Below, piece by piece: positions 14,276-23,639 of a stretch of 64,000 nt of DNA (its first letter is position 1; each line of letters opens with the position of its first letter). The notes below the pieces were generated by a model that saw nothing but the letters and a program-made list of their open reading frames with translations, was not told the DNA's origin and made no database searches. The stretch comes from DATKHF01 sp035510355. Lineage in GTDB: Bacteria; Patescibacteriota; Saccharimonadia; Saccharimonadales; UBA4665. The stretch is from the NCBI GenBank assembly GCA_035510355.1, contig DATKHF010000001.1:1-64000 (forward strand). Direction: 5' to 3'. Position numbers and translations under genes: made by a program.

Positions 14276-15217
14276 CTAGAGCTCCAACTCCGCCAGTTTC
14301 TCTTTAACTTCATCAAGCGCTTTACTGCCGAAGCCTTTTAGGTCTCGCAGTTCAGCATCACTGAGGCTAAATAAGTCTTTTAGTGTATGAATGTCATTAT
14401 TGACTAACGCATTTGTTGTGCGAGCCGACAAATTCAAATCGTCGATTGACGTCATTAGTTCATCAGATTCTTCGTTATCAAAATCTTCACTTTGAGCAGA
14501 AGACACTATTTTGTGCGGTGCCGACTCAACACGAGTCTGTCCGGCTAGTGCCGTGTACTGATTGACTAATATAGCTGCCGCTTCTTCAAAAGCATCACGT
14601 GGGGTTATAGAACCGTCTGAATCAATAGTAATGAGTAGTCTATCAAGATCAGTAGCTTGACCAACACGTGTGTTCTCTACCTTATAGCGGACACGTTGAA
14701 CTGGGCTAAAAATAGCGTCCAGAGCGATCATGTCGCTGGCTTTACGTGCGGTTTCTTCTTCGATCGTACGATAGCCACGGCCTTTCTCAACAACAATGTC
14801 CATAACCAGCTTAGCCTTGCTATCATCAATGTTTGCAATAACGTGGCTAGGGTTAACAACCTCAACGTCAGCATTAGTTTGAATATCTTTAGCGGTTATC
14901 ACACCTTTACCATTCTTAATAATACGAAGGGTCTGTGGTTCATCACTGAAAACTCGAAAACGAACACCCTTAAGTCGAAGCATGATATCAACGACATCTT
15001 CTTTCACGCCGTTTACTGTCGTGAACTCATGACTTGCACCTTCGATCTTAAAACTTGTAATAGCCGCGCCAGCAATACTAGAGAGGAGTACACGTCGTAA
15101 GCTGTTGCCCAGAGTCATCCCGTAACCACTGTGCAAGGGCTCAACTGTAAACGTCGCACTCACGTCACTGTGATCGTCAATGTTTACGAGTCCGGGGGTA
15201 TGAATAATATTTGGCAT
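14276..15217 (-). CDS. rpoA: RNA polymerase subunit alpha
   Basis: 313 residues from the ATG at 15217, chosen because AAGGAG lies about six bases upstream; an in-frame ATG at 15250 would overlap rpsD. N-terminal assembly domain: GYGMTLGNSLRRVLLSS and the GVKEDVVDIMLRLKGV loop. C-terminal domain (about 255-310): LNLSARTTNALVNNDIHTL and LKGFGSKALDEVKEKL, the helix-hairpin-helix that contacts promoter UP elements. Standard position between rpsD and rplQ. Confidence 0.97.
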   Translation of the reverse strand: MPNIIHTPGLVNIDDHSDVSATFTVEPLHSGYGMTLGNSLRRVLLSSIAGAAITSFKIEGASHEFTTVNGVKEDVVDIMLRLKGVRFRVFSDEPQTLRIIKNGKGVITAKDIQTNADVEVVNPSHVIANIDDSKAKLVMDIVVEKGRGYRTIEEETARKASDMIALDAIFSPVQRVRYKVENTRVGQATDLDRLLITIDSDGSITPRDAFEEAAAILVNQYTALAGQTRVESAPHKIVSSAQSEDFDNEESDELMTSIDDLNLSARTTNALVNNDIHTLKDLFSLSDAELRDLKGFGSKALDEVKEKLAELEL

Positions 15218-15230
15218 TCTGTTCTCCTTT

Positions 15231-15851
15231 TTAACGCGAGTAATACTCAACGATTAATTGCTCATTAATGTCTGGTTCCGCATCCTCGCGGGTCGGCAAA
15301 CCAGTTACTTCGATTTCAAACTTCTTGCGATTGACTTTTAGCCAAGCCGGAATTTCTGCCGGTGCTGGGCTAACATCATCAATCTGGGTAAAGTACCCGG
15401 TTTTATGACTGTGTGGTCGAGCTACCAATGTATCACCGGCTGCCAAACGAATTGATGGGATATCAACGCGTCGACCATTTAGCATAAAATGACCGTGGGT
15501 TACTAACTGACGAGCAGCTCGACGAGACGGGGCTAGACCTGCACGATAGACAACATTATCAGCTCGTTGCTCTAAGAGTCGTAGCAAGACTTCACCAGAC
15601 TGGCCTTGAGATCGGGAAGCCTCTTTCATGAGGTTACTAAACTGCTTTTCAAGCAGCCCGTACAAACGTTTAACCTTCTGTTTTTCGCGGAGCTGTAAGC
15701 TGTACTGACTAGCTTTGTTACGGCTATTTCGACCATTGGTTTGCTGACCAGGGGGTGTCGTACGCTTTGCCAATGCCTTGTGAGCCTTTGGGTGCAGAGC
15801 ATAGCCTTCGCGGCGGCTCATTTTTACAATAGATTGGGTATCTCGTGCCAC
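15231..15851 (-). CDS. rpsD: 30S ribosomal protein S4 (cysteine-free)
   Basis: 206 residues. Primary 16S rRNA binder involved in decoding accuracy. The S4 domain contains LEQRADNVVYRAGLAPSRRA and VTHGHFMLNGRRVDIPS. The N-terminus SIVKMSRREG aligns with the zinc-type VCRLCRREG, but both cysteines are replaced (Val9, Ser12) and the second pair is missing as well, so the zinc site has been lost. Confidence 0.97.
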   Translation of the reverse strand: MARDTQSIVKMSRREGYALHPKAHKALAKRTTPPGQQTNGRNSRNKASQYSLQLREKQKVKRLYGLLEKQFSNLMKEASRSQGQSGEVLLRLLEQRADNVVYRAGLAPSRRAARQLVTHGHFMLNGRRVDIPSIRLAAGDTLVARPHSHKTGYFTQIDDVSPAPAEIPAWLKVNRKKFEIEVTGLPTREDAEPDINEQLIVEYYSR

Positions 15852-15854
15852 AAT

Positions 15855-16325
15855 CTATACCCGACGAGCCTTCCGTGGGCGAACACCACCGTGTGGCACT
15901 CCCGTTACATCGCGAATACTCTCAACTTGAATACTTTGAGTCTGCAAGCTTCGAATCGCCGCATCACGACCCAATCCAATGCCTTTAACGAAGACATCAA
16001 CCTTGCTTAGCCCGTATGTTTGTTTAGCAGCCTGAGCAGCTTTCTCAGCGGCAATTTGGGCAGCATAGGCAGTACCCTTCTTTGATCCACGGAAACCGCT
16101 AGCTCCAGCGCTACCTGTAGTTAGGGCACCGCCATTGTTGTCAGTAAAAGTAACGATTGTATTATTAAAGGTAGCTAAAATGTGTATTTGACCACTTGGT
16201 ACACTTCGCTTTACTTTTTTGCGACGAGGAGTAGCAACTGTGGCTGCGGTAGCTTCAGCTTGAGGCGCTTCTACGGGCGCATCATCTGTTGTGGTTGTAG
16301 TTTCTTTAATATCTTCTTCAGCCAT
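15855..16325 (-). CDS. rpsK: 30S ribosomal protein S11
   Basis: 156 residues, about 25 longer than usual because of an acidic, Thr/Ala-rich N-terminal extension (EEDIKETTTTTDD...). The core is typical: ILATFNNTIVTFTDNNG, GFRGSKKGTAYAAQIAAEKA and DVTGVPHGGVRPRKARRV. Platform protein near the mRNA exit and E site. Ten bases after rpsM. Confidence 0.97.
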   Translation of the reverse strand: MAEEDIKETTTTTDDAPVEAPQAEATAATVATPRRKKVKRSVPSGQIHILATFNNTIVTFTDNNGGALTTGSAGASGFRGSKKGTAYAAQIAAEKAAQAAKQTYGLSKVDVFVKGIGLGRDAAIRSLQTQSIQVESIRDVTGVPHGGVRPRKARRV

Positions 16326-16334
16326 ATGGTTCCT

Positions 16335-16721
16335 CTACGTCTTTGATGCCACTTTCTTCGCTGTGCCACCGACAGTAACTTTCTTGCCGCGGCGGGTACG
16401 AGCGTTGGTCTTGGTACGTTGACCGCGAGACGGCAAGCTAGCTGTATGGCGAATGCCACGGTAAGACTTAATGTCCTTTAAGCGCTTAATGTTGCCGCTA
16501 ACGATCCTTTGTAATTCACCTTCAACCGTATATTTATCGTTGATGAAATCCTGTATTTTAGCAATTTCAGAATCAGTCAAATTCTTCGTTCGCACTGTCG
16601 GATCAACTTTAGCGGCTGCTAAAATATCACGACTTGTCTTCGGACCAATCCCGTAGACGTATGTCAAAGAAATCTGTACTTGCTTTTCACTTGGAATGGT
16701 AACACCAGAAATTCGAGCCAT
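16335..16721 (-). CDS. rpsM: 30S ribosomal protein S13
   Basis: 128 residues. ISGVTIPSEKQVQISLTYVY, GIGPKTSRDILAAA and the basic end SYRGIRHTASLPSRGQRTKT identify S13, the head protein that bridges to L5 and touches the P-site tRNA. Follows rpmJ by two bases. Confidence 0.97.
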   Translation of the reverse strand: MARISGVTIPSEKQVQISLTYVYGIGPKTSRDILAAAKVDPTVRTKNLTDSEIAKIQDFINDKYTVEGELQRIVSGNIKRLKDIKSYRGIRHTASLPSRGQRTKTNARTRRGKKVTVGGTAKKVASKT

Positions 16722-16723
16722 AA

Positions 16724-16840
16724 CTATCCCTGCCTCTGCTTATGCTTTGGCTTAAACTTGTTAATGACATACACTCGACCTTTACGGCGAACGATTTTGT
16801 CATCTGGACTGATCTTCTTGACACTTGCACGCACTTTCAT
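16724..16840 (-). CDS. rpmJ: 50S ribosomal protein L36 (cysteine-free)
   Basis: 38 residues, too short to show up in most ORF scans: [38 protein letters not shown]. Standard L36 carries a CxxC...C...H zinc ribbon. Here positions 11, 14 and 27 are Ser, Asp and Asn, with only the His kept, so it cannot bind zinc in the usual way. AAAGGAG lies upstream; an in-frame ATG nine bases earlier is too close to it. Correct position between infA and rpsM. Confidence 0.95.
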   Translation of the reverse strand: MKVRASVKKISPDDKIVRRKGRVYVINKFKPKHKQRQG

Positions 16841-16882
16841 GCGGATCATTGCTCCTTTGCTGCGAATGACTCACTGCTTAAT

Positions 16883-17104
16883 TTATGACTTGCGATAGGT
16901 GATTCTGCCCTTCGTGAGATCGTAAGGGGTCAACTCGACCGTAACGCTGTCACCTGGCACTATACGAATGTAATGTTTACGCATTTTGCCGGCAACATGA
17001 GCTATAATTTGATGGCCATTTTCGAGCTCTACCCGAAACTGAGTCCCTGGAAGGGTCTCTATAATAGTCCCGGTGAGTTCGATTACTTCTTTACTTGCCG
17101 CCAT
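16883..17104 (-). CDS. infA: translation initiation factor IF-1
   Basis: 73 residues from the ATG at 17104, starting [14 protein letters not shown]; the frame is open further upstream but the added residues do not resemble IF-1. OB-fold protein that occupies the A site during initiation; [31 protein letters not shown] and LTKGRITYR are diagnostic. There is no Shine-Dalgarno; the promoter at 17124-17152 gives a leader of only about a dozen bases. First gene of the infA-rpmJ-rpsM-rpsK-rpsD-rpoA-rplQ-rplM-rpsI run. Confidence 0.96.
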   Translation of the reverse strand: MAASKEVIELTGTIIETLPGTQFRVELENGHQIIAHVAGKMRKHYIRIVPGDSVTVELTPYDLTKGRITYRKS

Positions 17105-17123
17105 AAATATATAACAAGATTTA

Positions 17124-17152
17124 AGTATACCAAGGTCACCGAAGTTTGTAAA
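17124..17152 (-). promoter_or_regulatory. promoter of the infA-rpoA-rpsI run
   Basis: Minus strand TTTACA (17152-17147), 17-bp spacer, TATACT (17129-17124). The surrounding ACACTTTACAAACTT is identical to that of the tuf promoter. Confidence 0.8.
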
Positions 17153-17171
17153 GTGTTTTCCTCGATTAAAC

Positions 17172-18683
17172 TTACTTGTCTTTATCCTGGTCTTTATAAA
17201 CTGGCTTACGGCGTCCAAATCGTAGGCGCCGAGCTCCAAGAGCTGCCTCTCCGGAGTTACCAGCCTCATAGAAGAATTCTGGCTCAGAGTACTGATCGTA
17301 GGTGACCATTAATGCCCGAGATTCAATAGCTCGCAGCGTTTCGAGTGATACTGACACGAGAATCAAAATACTGGTGCCGCCAATACTAATACTGGCATTT
17401 ATAAATATTTGAGCAATAATCGGCATGAGTGCCAGTAGTCCCAGGCTGGCAGCACCGAAGAGGGTAACACGATTAACTAACTTGCTGAGATATTTCTCTG
17501 TTTGTTTACCAGAGCGCACACCTTCAACAAAGCCACCTTGTTTTTGCAAGTTTTCAGCAATATCTTTAGCATTAAAGGTCACGCTCGTGTAAAAGAAGGT
17601 GAAAACAAAAACCAACAAGAAGTATACAACTGGGTAAATATACGGCTGCAAACCACCTGTCGCAAACGTTGTTTGTGTAGGCTGCTGGAACCACGTTACG
17701 AGGCTCGATCCAATATGTTGTAAGTGGGTGCTATGCGAGCCACTCAGTAACTGCCCAAGAAAGCTCGGCACACTTAAAAATGCTACAGCAAAAATAATCG
17801 GAATAACACCAGCCGTTATGAGTTTAATTGGTAGTATGGTTGTGACACCACCATATGTTCGATTTCCTTGGACACGTTTAGCATAATGTATAGTTAAGCG
17901 CCGCGCGGCTTCGTTCAGCATCACCACCATCCATGTTATAATCACGATAACCCCGACCGTAATCACTGCATAGAAAAGAGTCTTTCCGCTGAATGGCAAA
18001 GTTCTGCCAAAAACAACTAACTTGTGACTTTTACCGGCTATAGCACTTACGATGCTACCGATAGTACTTGGTAAGCGGCTGACAATACCGACCGTAATTA
18101 AAAGCGAGATACCATTACCAATACCTTTTTCTGTAATTAGCTCACCTAGCCACATCAGTAGCATTGAACCACCAGTTAGAGTAGCGATCATAAGTACCCA
18201 CTGCATAATCGAGGTATTCGCCGTAATATCACCAATGCCACCGATGCTCTGAGCAGCTTCACGTATCAAGTAAATCGACCCCACAGACTGAACAATAGCT
18301 AGTGGGAATGTCAACATACGGGTATACTGATTAATTTTTTTCTGACCTGATTCACCTTCTTTTTGTAGGGCTTCAAGTTTTGGTAAAGCCTTGGTGAGCA
18401 ATTGCATAATAATCGAGGCATTAATGTATGGGCCAAGGCCAGCGAGCATAATCGAGAAGTTCGCCAGGGCACCTCCGGAAAGAACATTCATAAAACTCAA
18501 AAATTGCGGCGTATTTGCTGAGTTAAATAGGTTTGTAAGGATTTGCTTGAGGGTATCAGGGTTAGCCAGCGGCACCGGTATGTGGGCCAATATACGAAAA
18601 ACGAGGAGCATACCAAGCACTGCCAATATGCGTTTTCGCATATCGCTGTGCTTTAGTGAACGACCTATAATCCTCCAGTTCAT
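17172..18683 (-). CDS. secY: preprotein translocase subunit SecY
   Basis: 503 residues, longer than the typical ~430. The channel-forming subunit of the Sec translocon in the cytoplasmic membrane, with ten predicted membrane helices. Recognised by [20 protein letters not shown], the plug region, [27 protein letters not shown] and [15 protein letters not shown]. The extra length lies in periplasmic loops (around residues 310-350) and a basic C-terminal tail. adk and map, which often follow secY, are absent: infA comes next. Confidence 0.95.
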   Translation of the reverse strand: MNWRIIGRSLKHSDMRKRILAVLGMLLVFRILAHIPVPLANPDTLKQILTNLFNSANTPQFLSFMNVLSGGALANFSIMLAGLGPYINASIIMQLLTKALPKLEALQKEGESGQKKINQYTRMLTFPLAIVQSVGSIYLIREAAQSIGGIGDITANTSIMQWVLMIATLTGGSMLLMWLGELITEKGIGNGISLLITVGIVSRLPSTIGSIVSAIAGKSHKLVVFGRTLPFSGKTLFYAVITVGVIVIITWMVVMLNEAARRLTIHYAKRVQGNRTYGGVTTILPIKLITAGVIPIIFAVAFLSVPSFLGQLLSGSHSTHLQHIGSSLVTWFQQPTQTTFATGGLQPYIYPVVYFLLVFVFTFFYTSVTFNAKDIAENLQKQGGFVEGVRSGKQTEKYLSKLVNRVTLFGAASLGLLALMPIIAQIFINASISIGGTSILILVSVSLETLRAIESRALMVTYDQYSEPEFFYEAGNSGEAALGARRLRFGRRKPVYKDQDKDK

Positions 18684-18745
18684 GCTGCTGCCCTCAAATG
18701 TATTTACCCGCTGTTAACTTGCTCTTCAGTATACACTATCACTGA

Positions 18746-19258
18746 TTAGCTGACTTTTGATGATTTACTAATTTTATCACTGGTCTTGTTGACATTTTTC
18801 GTAGTGGTAATTGGTCGTCCGAGCCGAGCGGTTGCTTCAAAACTACCACCTGCTTTTTGAACTGCAGCTATTGCTGTAGCACTTGCGCCAGATAACTTAA
18901 CGGCTACTTTCTTGGTAAGCTCACCTTTAACAATCAGTTTAACGCGGACATACGGATTAGTTATAAAACCAGCTTCAGCAAGGGTTTCAGCAGTAATTGT
19001 TGTTGCACCAAGGCTGTCCAGTTGACCAGTATAAACTACTTCCGGTGGCACGGCGTGGGAGTGAAAACCACGCAGCTTTGGAAGACGCTGCATGAGGGGG
19101 TTCTGTCCACCTTCAAATCCGGGCTTCTTTGAGGAGCCCGTTCGAGCATTTTGGCCCTTAGTACCACGGCCAGCAGTTTTACCTTGGCCTGCCGCAATAC
19201 CGCGGCCGACCCGGTTAGCGGCCTTAGGCTTGGTTACTTGGAGGTCATTATATTTCAT
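18746..19258 (-). CDS. rplO: 50S ribosomal protein L15
   Basis: 170 residues. KPKAANRVGRGIAAGQGKTAG, TGSSKKPGFEGGQNPLMQRL and PKLRGF are the conserved glycine-rich N-terminus of L15; the C-terminal ~25 residues are an added Thr/Lys/Ser tail. It overlaps rpsE by four bases, with no rpmD (L30) between them, a known CPR feature. Confidence 0.96.
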   Translation of the reverse strand: MKYNDLQVTKPKAANRVGRGIAAGQGKTAGRGTKGQNARTGSSKKPGFEGGQNPLMQRLPKLRGFHSHAVPPEVVYTGQLDSLGATTITAETLAEAGFITNPYVRVKLIVKGELTKKVAVKLSGASATAIAAVQKAGGSFEATARLGRPITTTKNVNKTSDKISKSSKVS

Positions 19259-19863
19259 ACTTTTGCCTTACTAGCTTTGGCTGCTGGTTTCTTTGCTGGT
19301 TTAGGTGTTGCAGCCTTAGCTGAATCAACGGTAGGTTTGGCTGACGCTTTAGAAGCGGCTGACATAGTAGTCGTCCATTTACTTGCAGGCTCAATAGATT
19401 GTAGGGCTGCAATCGTAGCGTAGGCAATGTTAGTCTTGTTACTTGATCCAAGCGATTTACTGAGCGCATTATTAACACCAGCAATCTCAAGAATTGTGCG
19501 AACTACTCCGCCAGCAATCAGACCCGTACCTGCACTTGCTGGTTTAATTAGAATGTGAGCGCCACTAACTTTAGCTTCAGCTTCGTGCGGCACTGTACCT
19601 TTGTATAGACTTATAGTGATGAGGCTCTTTTTGGCAACTTCTGTTGCTTTTGTAACAGCAGCAGTCACATCAGCACCTTTGGCGATGCCAACACCAATTC
19701 GGCCTTTGTGATCGCCGACTATAACAAGTGCACGGAAACGAAAGCGACGGCCGCCTTTTACCACACGGGCTACACGGTCAATGTGAGCCACTCGCTCATC
19801 AAATTGTTTTTCCTCCGGCACCAAGTCGGGTCGGCGTATTCTACGAGTATCTTTATCAGGCAT
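19255..19863 (-). CDS. rpsE: 30S ribosomal protein S5
   Basis: 202 residues. FDERVAHIDRVARVVKGGRRFRF, VGDHKGRIGVGIAKG and ILIKPASAGTGLIAGGVVR are diagnostic. Contributes to the mRNA entry site and decoding accuracy. The last ~40 residues are an Ala/Lys/Pro-rich basic tail beyond the usual end. Confidence 0.97.
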   Translation of the reverse strand: MPDKDTRRIRRPDLVPEEKQFDERVAHIDRVARVVKGGRRFRFRALVIVGDHKGRIGVGIAKGADVTAAVTKATEVAKKSLITISLYKGTVPHEAEAKVSGAHILIKPASAGTGLIAGGVVRTILEIAGVNNALSKSLGSSNKTNIAYATIAALQSIEPASKWTTTMSAASKASAKPTVDSAKAATPKPAKKPAAKASKAKV

Positions 19864-20219
19864 TAAAACTCCAATCCTTGTTTACGAGCAGCGTCAGCCA
19901 GAGCTTTTACGCGACCGTGGTACAACTTACCGCCTCTATCAAATACAACACGGTTAATTTTTGCAGCTTTAGCCAGCTTTCCAAGTTCATCTCCGACCCA
20001 GCTAGCCTGTTCCGTCAATGTACCAGTAGCGGTCTTCTTGCCAATGGTCGATGCGTAAACAAGCGTCTTACTAGTCGTATCATCAATAATTTGAGCTATC
20101 ACATGGTAATTACTTATATACACACTCAAACGAGGGCGTTCGGAAGTACCGGTTATACGACCGCGAACACGCGACTTACGTAACCGTTGCTTCAATGATT
20201 TATGTGCCAATCTATCCAT
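19863..20219 (-). CDS. rplR: 50S ribosomal protein L18
   Basis: 118 residues, standard. Binds 5S rRNA together with L5. KQRLRKSRVRGRITGTSERPRLSV-like N-terminus, the conserved RPRLSVYISNYHVIAQIIDD segment and FDRGGKLYHGRVKALADAARKQGLEF at the end. One-base overlap with rpsE. Confidence 0.97.
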   Translation of the reverse strand: MDRLAHKSLKQRLRKSRVRGRITGTSERPRLSVYISNYHVIAQIIDDTTSKTLVYASTIGKKTATGTLTEQASWVGDELGKLAKAAKINRVVFDRGGKLYHGRVKALADAARKQGLEF

Positions 20220-20220
20220 C

Positions 20221-20760
20221 TTACTTTTCCTTACCAGACTTACCAGATTTACGAATAATACGCTCGCCGACGTACTTGATGCCTTTGCCCTTATACGGTT
20301 CAGGTTTTTTGAGAGCGCGGATTTCGGCAGCTACTTGGCCGACTTGTTGCTTGTCAATACCACTTATAGTGATAATGTTCTGTTCAACGGCTGCCGTCAC
20401 GCCAGTGGGGATATTGTACGTAACATCATGTGAAAAACCAAGGTTAAGCCGCAAATTGGAACCAGCGAGTGCAACACGGTAACCAACACCATTCAATTCT
20501 AATTTCTTTTCGAAGCCATGGCTGACTCCCACTACCATATTATTAACCAGTGAACGCATGAGTCCGTGTCGAGCTCGAATTTTCGGTAGATCACTACTAC
20601 GAGTCACGAGGAACTCAGTATCAGCTTGAGTAAAGGTTAGATCTGGCAGCGTAAACTGTTTGAGCGTACCTTTTGACCCAGCAACGGTTATTTCATCGTT
20701 GCTGACAGTAATTGTCACGCCGGCTGGGATAGTGATCGGCTGTTTTCCTATTCGACTCAT
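20221..20760 (-). CDS. rplF: 50S ribosomal protein L6
   Basis: 179 residues, standard. MSRIGKQPITIPAGVTI, GFEKKLELNGVGYRV and the C-terminal KKPEPYKGKGIKYVGERIIRK are diagnostic. Lies near the factor-binding site and sarcin-ricin loop. One base separates it from rplR; Shine-Dalgarno AAGGAACGAG upstream. Confidence 0.97.
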   Translation of the reverse strand: MSRIGKQPITIPAGVTITVSNDEITVAGSKGTLKQFTLPDLTFTQADTEFLVTRSSDLPKIRARHGLMRSLVNNMVVGVSHGFEKKLELNGVGYRVALAGSNLRLNLGFSHDVTYNIPTGVTAAVEQNIITISGIDKQQVGQVAAEIRALKKPEPYKGKGIKYVGERIIRKSGKSGKEK

Positions 20761-20772
20761 CTCGTTCCTTCC

Positions 20773-21174
20773 TTAATAAACCTTACAAATTAGTTCCCCA
20801 CCAACGCCTTGCTGTTTGGCTTGGTCGCCAGTCATCATGCCTTTGGAGGTGGAGATTATAACAATACCTCGTCCACGTTTAACGGTAGGGATATCTTTAG
20901 CGCCGGCATAGTGGCGTCGTCCCGGCTTACTCAGACGAACAATTTCTGTAATATGAGCGTTGCCATCCTTGTTACTGACTGAAAGTCGCAACGTTTTACC
21001 TACTGGAGCGTCGCTTACCGAAACATCATCAATAAAACCGTTTTGTTTTAGTAAATGTGCCACAGCCTCTTTGGCTTTGGAGTGCGGTAAATTAACTTGC
21101 GTTTTACGAACAGCAATAGCGTTGCGGATTCTGGTCAGCATGTCTGCGATAGGGTCTGTAGATACTTGTGTCAT
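20773..21174 (-). CDS. rpsH: 30S ribosomal protein S8
   Basis: 133 residues from the ATG at 21174, preceded by AAGGAG; the longer in-frame start at 21192 would include that Shine-Dalgarno. TDPIADMLTRIRNAIAV, YAGAKDIPTVKRGRGIVIISTSKGMMT and GGELICKVY are typical. 16S central-domain assembly protein; in E. coli the spc operon is repressed by S8, but no target was sought here. Confidence 0.97.
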   Translation of the reverse strand: MTQVSTDPIADMLTRIRNAIAVRKTQVNLPHSKAKEAVAHLLKQNGFIDDVSVSDAPVGKTLRLSVSNKDGNAHITEIVRLSKPGRRHYAGAKDIPTVKRGRGIVIISTSKGMMTGDQAKQQGVGGELICKVY

Positions 21175-21185
21175 AGGCTTTCTCC

Positions 21186-21455
21186 TTACCAACTCGATTT
21201 CGTTATGCCAGGTATTTCACCCTTGTTGGCGTGTTCTCTAAAACTGATACGACTAAGACCAAACTGACGCATGTAGGCCCGTGGACGACCGGTTTCAATA
21301 CAACGGTTCTTCCAACGGGTTGGGCTAGAATTACGCGGCAACCTAGCTAGACCTTCAAGGTCACCAAGCTCTTTAAGCTCAGCTCGCTTGGCAGCATACT
21401 GTTGTATCATCTTCTGACGTTTTAAATCTCGTGCAATGATTGACTTCTTAGCCAT
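21186..21455 (-). CDS. rpsN: 30S ribosomal protein S14 (long, zinc-free type)
   Basis: 89 residues: the C-minus class of about 89-101 residues rather than the ~61-residue zinc ribbon. [16 protein letters not shown], the central [17 protein letters not shown] and [22 protein letters not shown] are diagnostic. Head protein near the A site. One-base overlap with rplE. Confidence 0.97.
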   Translation of the reverse strand: MAKKSIIARDLKRQKMIQQYAAKRAELKELGDLEGLARLPRNSSPTRWKNRCIETGRPRAYMRQFGLSRISFREHANKGEIPGITKSSW

Positions 21456-22036
21456 TACTTATTCTCCTTCTCAAACGGCATGCCAAGCTTCGTCAATAAA
21501 GCTCGACTGTGGGCTGGTTCGACCGCTTTAATTACAAACACAACTTGTAGCCCGTGAGCTGTCGTCGTTTCTTCAAAACTTAACTCAGGGAAAACTGATT
21601 GATCAACCAAGCCCAAGCTATAATTACCGGACATATCAAAAGCTTTGAGACTAACACCGTGAAAATCGCGGAGGCGTGGCAAAACAACATTAATTAAACG
21701 ATCAAGGAACTCATACATGCGCTGGCCACGGAGTGTTACTTTTAGCCCGATCTTGTTACCTTCACGTAATTTAAAACCAGCGATGGAGTTCTTGGCGGCC
21801 GTCTGGATCGGCTGTTGTCCAGTAATCTTACGTAGCGTATTGGTGGCAGTTTCCATCATTTTTTTGTCATCTTTTGCTCGACCGAGTCCCACGTTAAGAA
21901 CAATCTTTTCAAGTCGTGGCACTTGGTAGGGATTCTTGAGCCCTAGCTCTTTTTGCAAGTTCCGAACGTCTTTGTTGTACTTGGTTTGTAATCGAGCGAC
22001 CGTTGAAACTACTTTAGTCGGTGTTGTAGTAGCCAT
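21455..22036 (-). CDS. rplE: 50S ribosomal protein L5
   Basis: 193 residues. [38 protein letters not shown] and the [17 protein letters not shown] segment are diagnostic; binds 5S rRNA and bridges to S13. One-base overlaps on both sides. Normal length. Confidence 0.97.
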   Translation of the reverse strand: MATTTPTKVVSTVARLQTKYNKDVRNLQKELGLKNPYQVPRLEKIVLNVGLGRAKDDKKMMETATNTLRKITGQQPIQTAAKNSIAGFKLREGNKIGLKVTLRGQRMYEFLDRLINVVLPRLRDFHGVSLKAFDMSGNYSLGLVDQSVFPELSFEETTTAHGLQVVFVIKAVEPAHSRALLTKLGMPFEKENK

Positions 22037-22368
22037 TACTTAATCTCCTTGCCACTTGATTTGTACACGCGAGTCTTACCACCATCGCCATCAAGTTTAT
22101 AACCGATACGAGCTGGTCGTTTAGTCTCAGGATCTATAATACCGACTTTACTGACGTCGATCGGACGCGTAAGTTCAACGATGGCTCCTTGCGGATGAGC
22201 ACGGTTGGGTTTGACGTGTTTTTTGGCGATATTAATCCCCTCGACAGTTACTTTGTTCAGTCTTGGGTGCGTGGTTAAAATTTTGCCAGTTTGGCCCTTA
22301 TACTTACCAGCACGAACCATAACACGGTCGTCCTTCTTTAATCTGATCTTATATATCTTGGCGTTCAT
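22036..22368 (-). CDS. rplX: 50S ribosomal protein L24
   Basis: 110 residues. KKDDRVMVRAGKYKGQTGKI (KOW motif) and GINIAKKHVKPNRAHPQGAI are diagnostic; an assembly initiator at the tunnel exit. Overlaps rplN and rplE by one base each. Confidence 0.97.
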   Translation of the reverse strand: MNAKIYKIRLKKDDRVMVRAGKYKGQTGKILTTHPRLNKVTVEGINIAKKHVKPNRAHPQGAIVELTRPIDVSKVGIIDPETKRPARIGYKLDGDGGKTRVYKSSGKEIK

Positions 22369-22736
22369 TACAGAACCTCCGGTGCTAAGCTAATAATCTT
22401 GGCATACCCACGGTCACGTAGCTCACGAGGAACTGGGCCAAAAATACGTGTGGCTCTCGGCAGCTTATCATCGCCAATGATAACTGCAGCATTATCGTCA
22501 AAACGAATAGTCGAACCGTCTTTACGGCGAACCTGGTCCCGAGTGCGGACGACAACAGCTCGAACGACAGTCTTCTTTTTGACGGTACCGTTTGGGTTAG
22601 CGTCTTTAACCGTGGCCACAATGACGTCACCAACGCGGGCGTATCGCCGACGGGTACCACCAAGTACGCGGATGCAAAGGATTTCTTTTGCGCCCGAGTT
22701 GTCACAGACAATTAGTCGTGATTCTTGTTGAATCAT
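22368..22736 (-). CDS. rplN: 50S ribosomal protein L14
   Basis: 122 residues, standard. [38 protein letters not shown] and the end [12 protein letters not shown] are diagnostic. At the subunit interface, next to L19 and L3. Four-base overlap with rpsQ. Confidence 0.97.
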   Translation of the reverse strand: MIQQESRLIVCDNSGAKEILCIRVLGGTRRRYARVGDVIVATVKDANPNGTVKKKTVVRAVVVRTRDQVRRKDGSTIRFDDNAAVIIGDDKLPRATRIFGPVPRELRDRGYAKIISLAPEVL

Positions 22737-23023
22737 ACCGAAGCCTCCGTATCAGTTACGGCTTTAACATCATCGTCATTTAAAGTTGGCCGCTCGATAA
22801 TCTTTTCCAGCTTAAACCGTTTAGTAGCACTGATCGGTCGGGTTTCAACAATCATCACTCGGTCACCCTTAGCAGCTTCGTTTTTTTCGTCGTGCGCAGC
22901 GAAGTGCTTACTGACAGCATATTGCTTGCGATAAATCGGGTGGGTTTTACGGGTTTGGACAGTCACAATGATAGTCTTATTAGGCTTATCAGACGTAACA
23001 ATACCAATAAGTGATTTCGACAT
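22733..23023 (-). CDS. rpsQ: 30S ribosomal protein S17
   Basis: 96 residues. [39 protein letters not shown] and [20 protein letters not shown] show the OB-fold of S17, an early 16S binder. The C-terminal ~15 residues are a short acidic extension. Confidence 0.97.
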   Translation of the reverse strand: MSKSLIGIVTSDKPNKTIIVTVQTRKTHPIYRKQYAVSKHFAAHDEKNEAAKGDRVMIVETRPISATKRFKLEKIIERPTLNDDDVKAVTDTEASV

Positions 23024-23223
23024 TACAGGTTCTCCTTTGTGAGTTGTTCGCCCAGGACAGTTAGCATACGGGCTAGATCTTTGCGTTTATTACGAATTAT
23101 CCGTACATTTTGAACTTCACCAAGATGAATACGACGCCGCAGATCCGTGATTTCTTCACGAAGCGTAGTGCAATCGGTAGCCAGCTGCTTGGTTGATAAT
23201 TTACGGATTTCAGCGACCTTCAT
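23023..23223 (-). CDS. rpmC: 50S ribosomal protein L29
   Basis: 66 residues of a two-helix protein: MKVAEIRKLSTKQLATDC and VRIIRNKRKDLARMLTVL. It sits at the tunnel exit next to L23, near the trigger factor docking site. One base separates it from rplP. Confidence 0.96.
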   Translation of the reverse strand: MKVAEIRKLSTKQLATDCTTLREEITDLRRRIHLGEVQNVRIIRNKRKDLARMLTVLGEQLTKENL

Positions 23224-23224
23224 C

Positions 23225-23638
23225 CTATGCGTCCTCTCTCACCAAAAACTTAGTCTTAATAGGCAACTTATGAGCTGCTAAACGCATTGCTTCACGCGCT
23301 ACAGCTTCACTCACGCCTTGCATTTCAAATAAAATTGTACCGGGTTTAACTTTAGCTACGAAAAATTCTGGGTTACCTTTACCGCTGCCCATTTTTACAT
23401 CAAGTGGCTTCTTCGTAACTGGTGTATGAGGAAATATCCGAATCCAAATTTTACCACCGCGTTTAATGTAGCGAGTCATCGCCTGGCGGGCGGCCTCAAT
23501 TTGTCGAGACGTAATTCGTTCGTGGCCTTGGGCTTGAAGCGCAAACTCACCAAACGCTATGTAATTGCCACTCGTAGCAACACCTGTGATTCGGCCTTTG
23601 CGAACCTTGCGGTACTTAGTGCGTTTTGGGAGTAACAT
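23225..23638 (-). CDS. rplP: 50S ribosomal protein L16
   Basis: 137 residues, standard. [39 protein letters not shown] and [19 protein letters not shown] are diagnostic. Needed for the A-site region of the peptidyl transferase centre. Directly after rpsC. Confidence 0.97.
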   Translation of the reverse strand: MLLPKRTKYRKVRKGRITGVATSGNYIAFGEFALQAQGHERITSRQIEAARQAMTRYIKRGGKIWIRIFPHTPVTKKPLDVKMGSGKGNPEFFVAKVKPGTILFEMQGVSEAVAREAMRLAAHKLPIKTKFLVREDA

Positions 23639-23639
23639 G

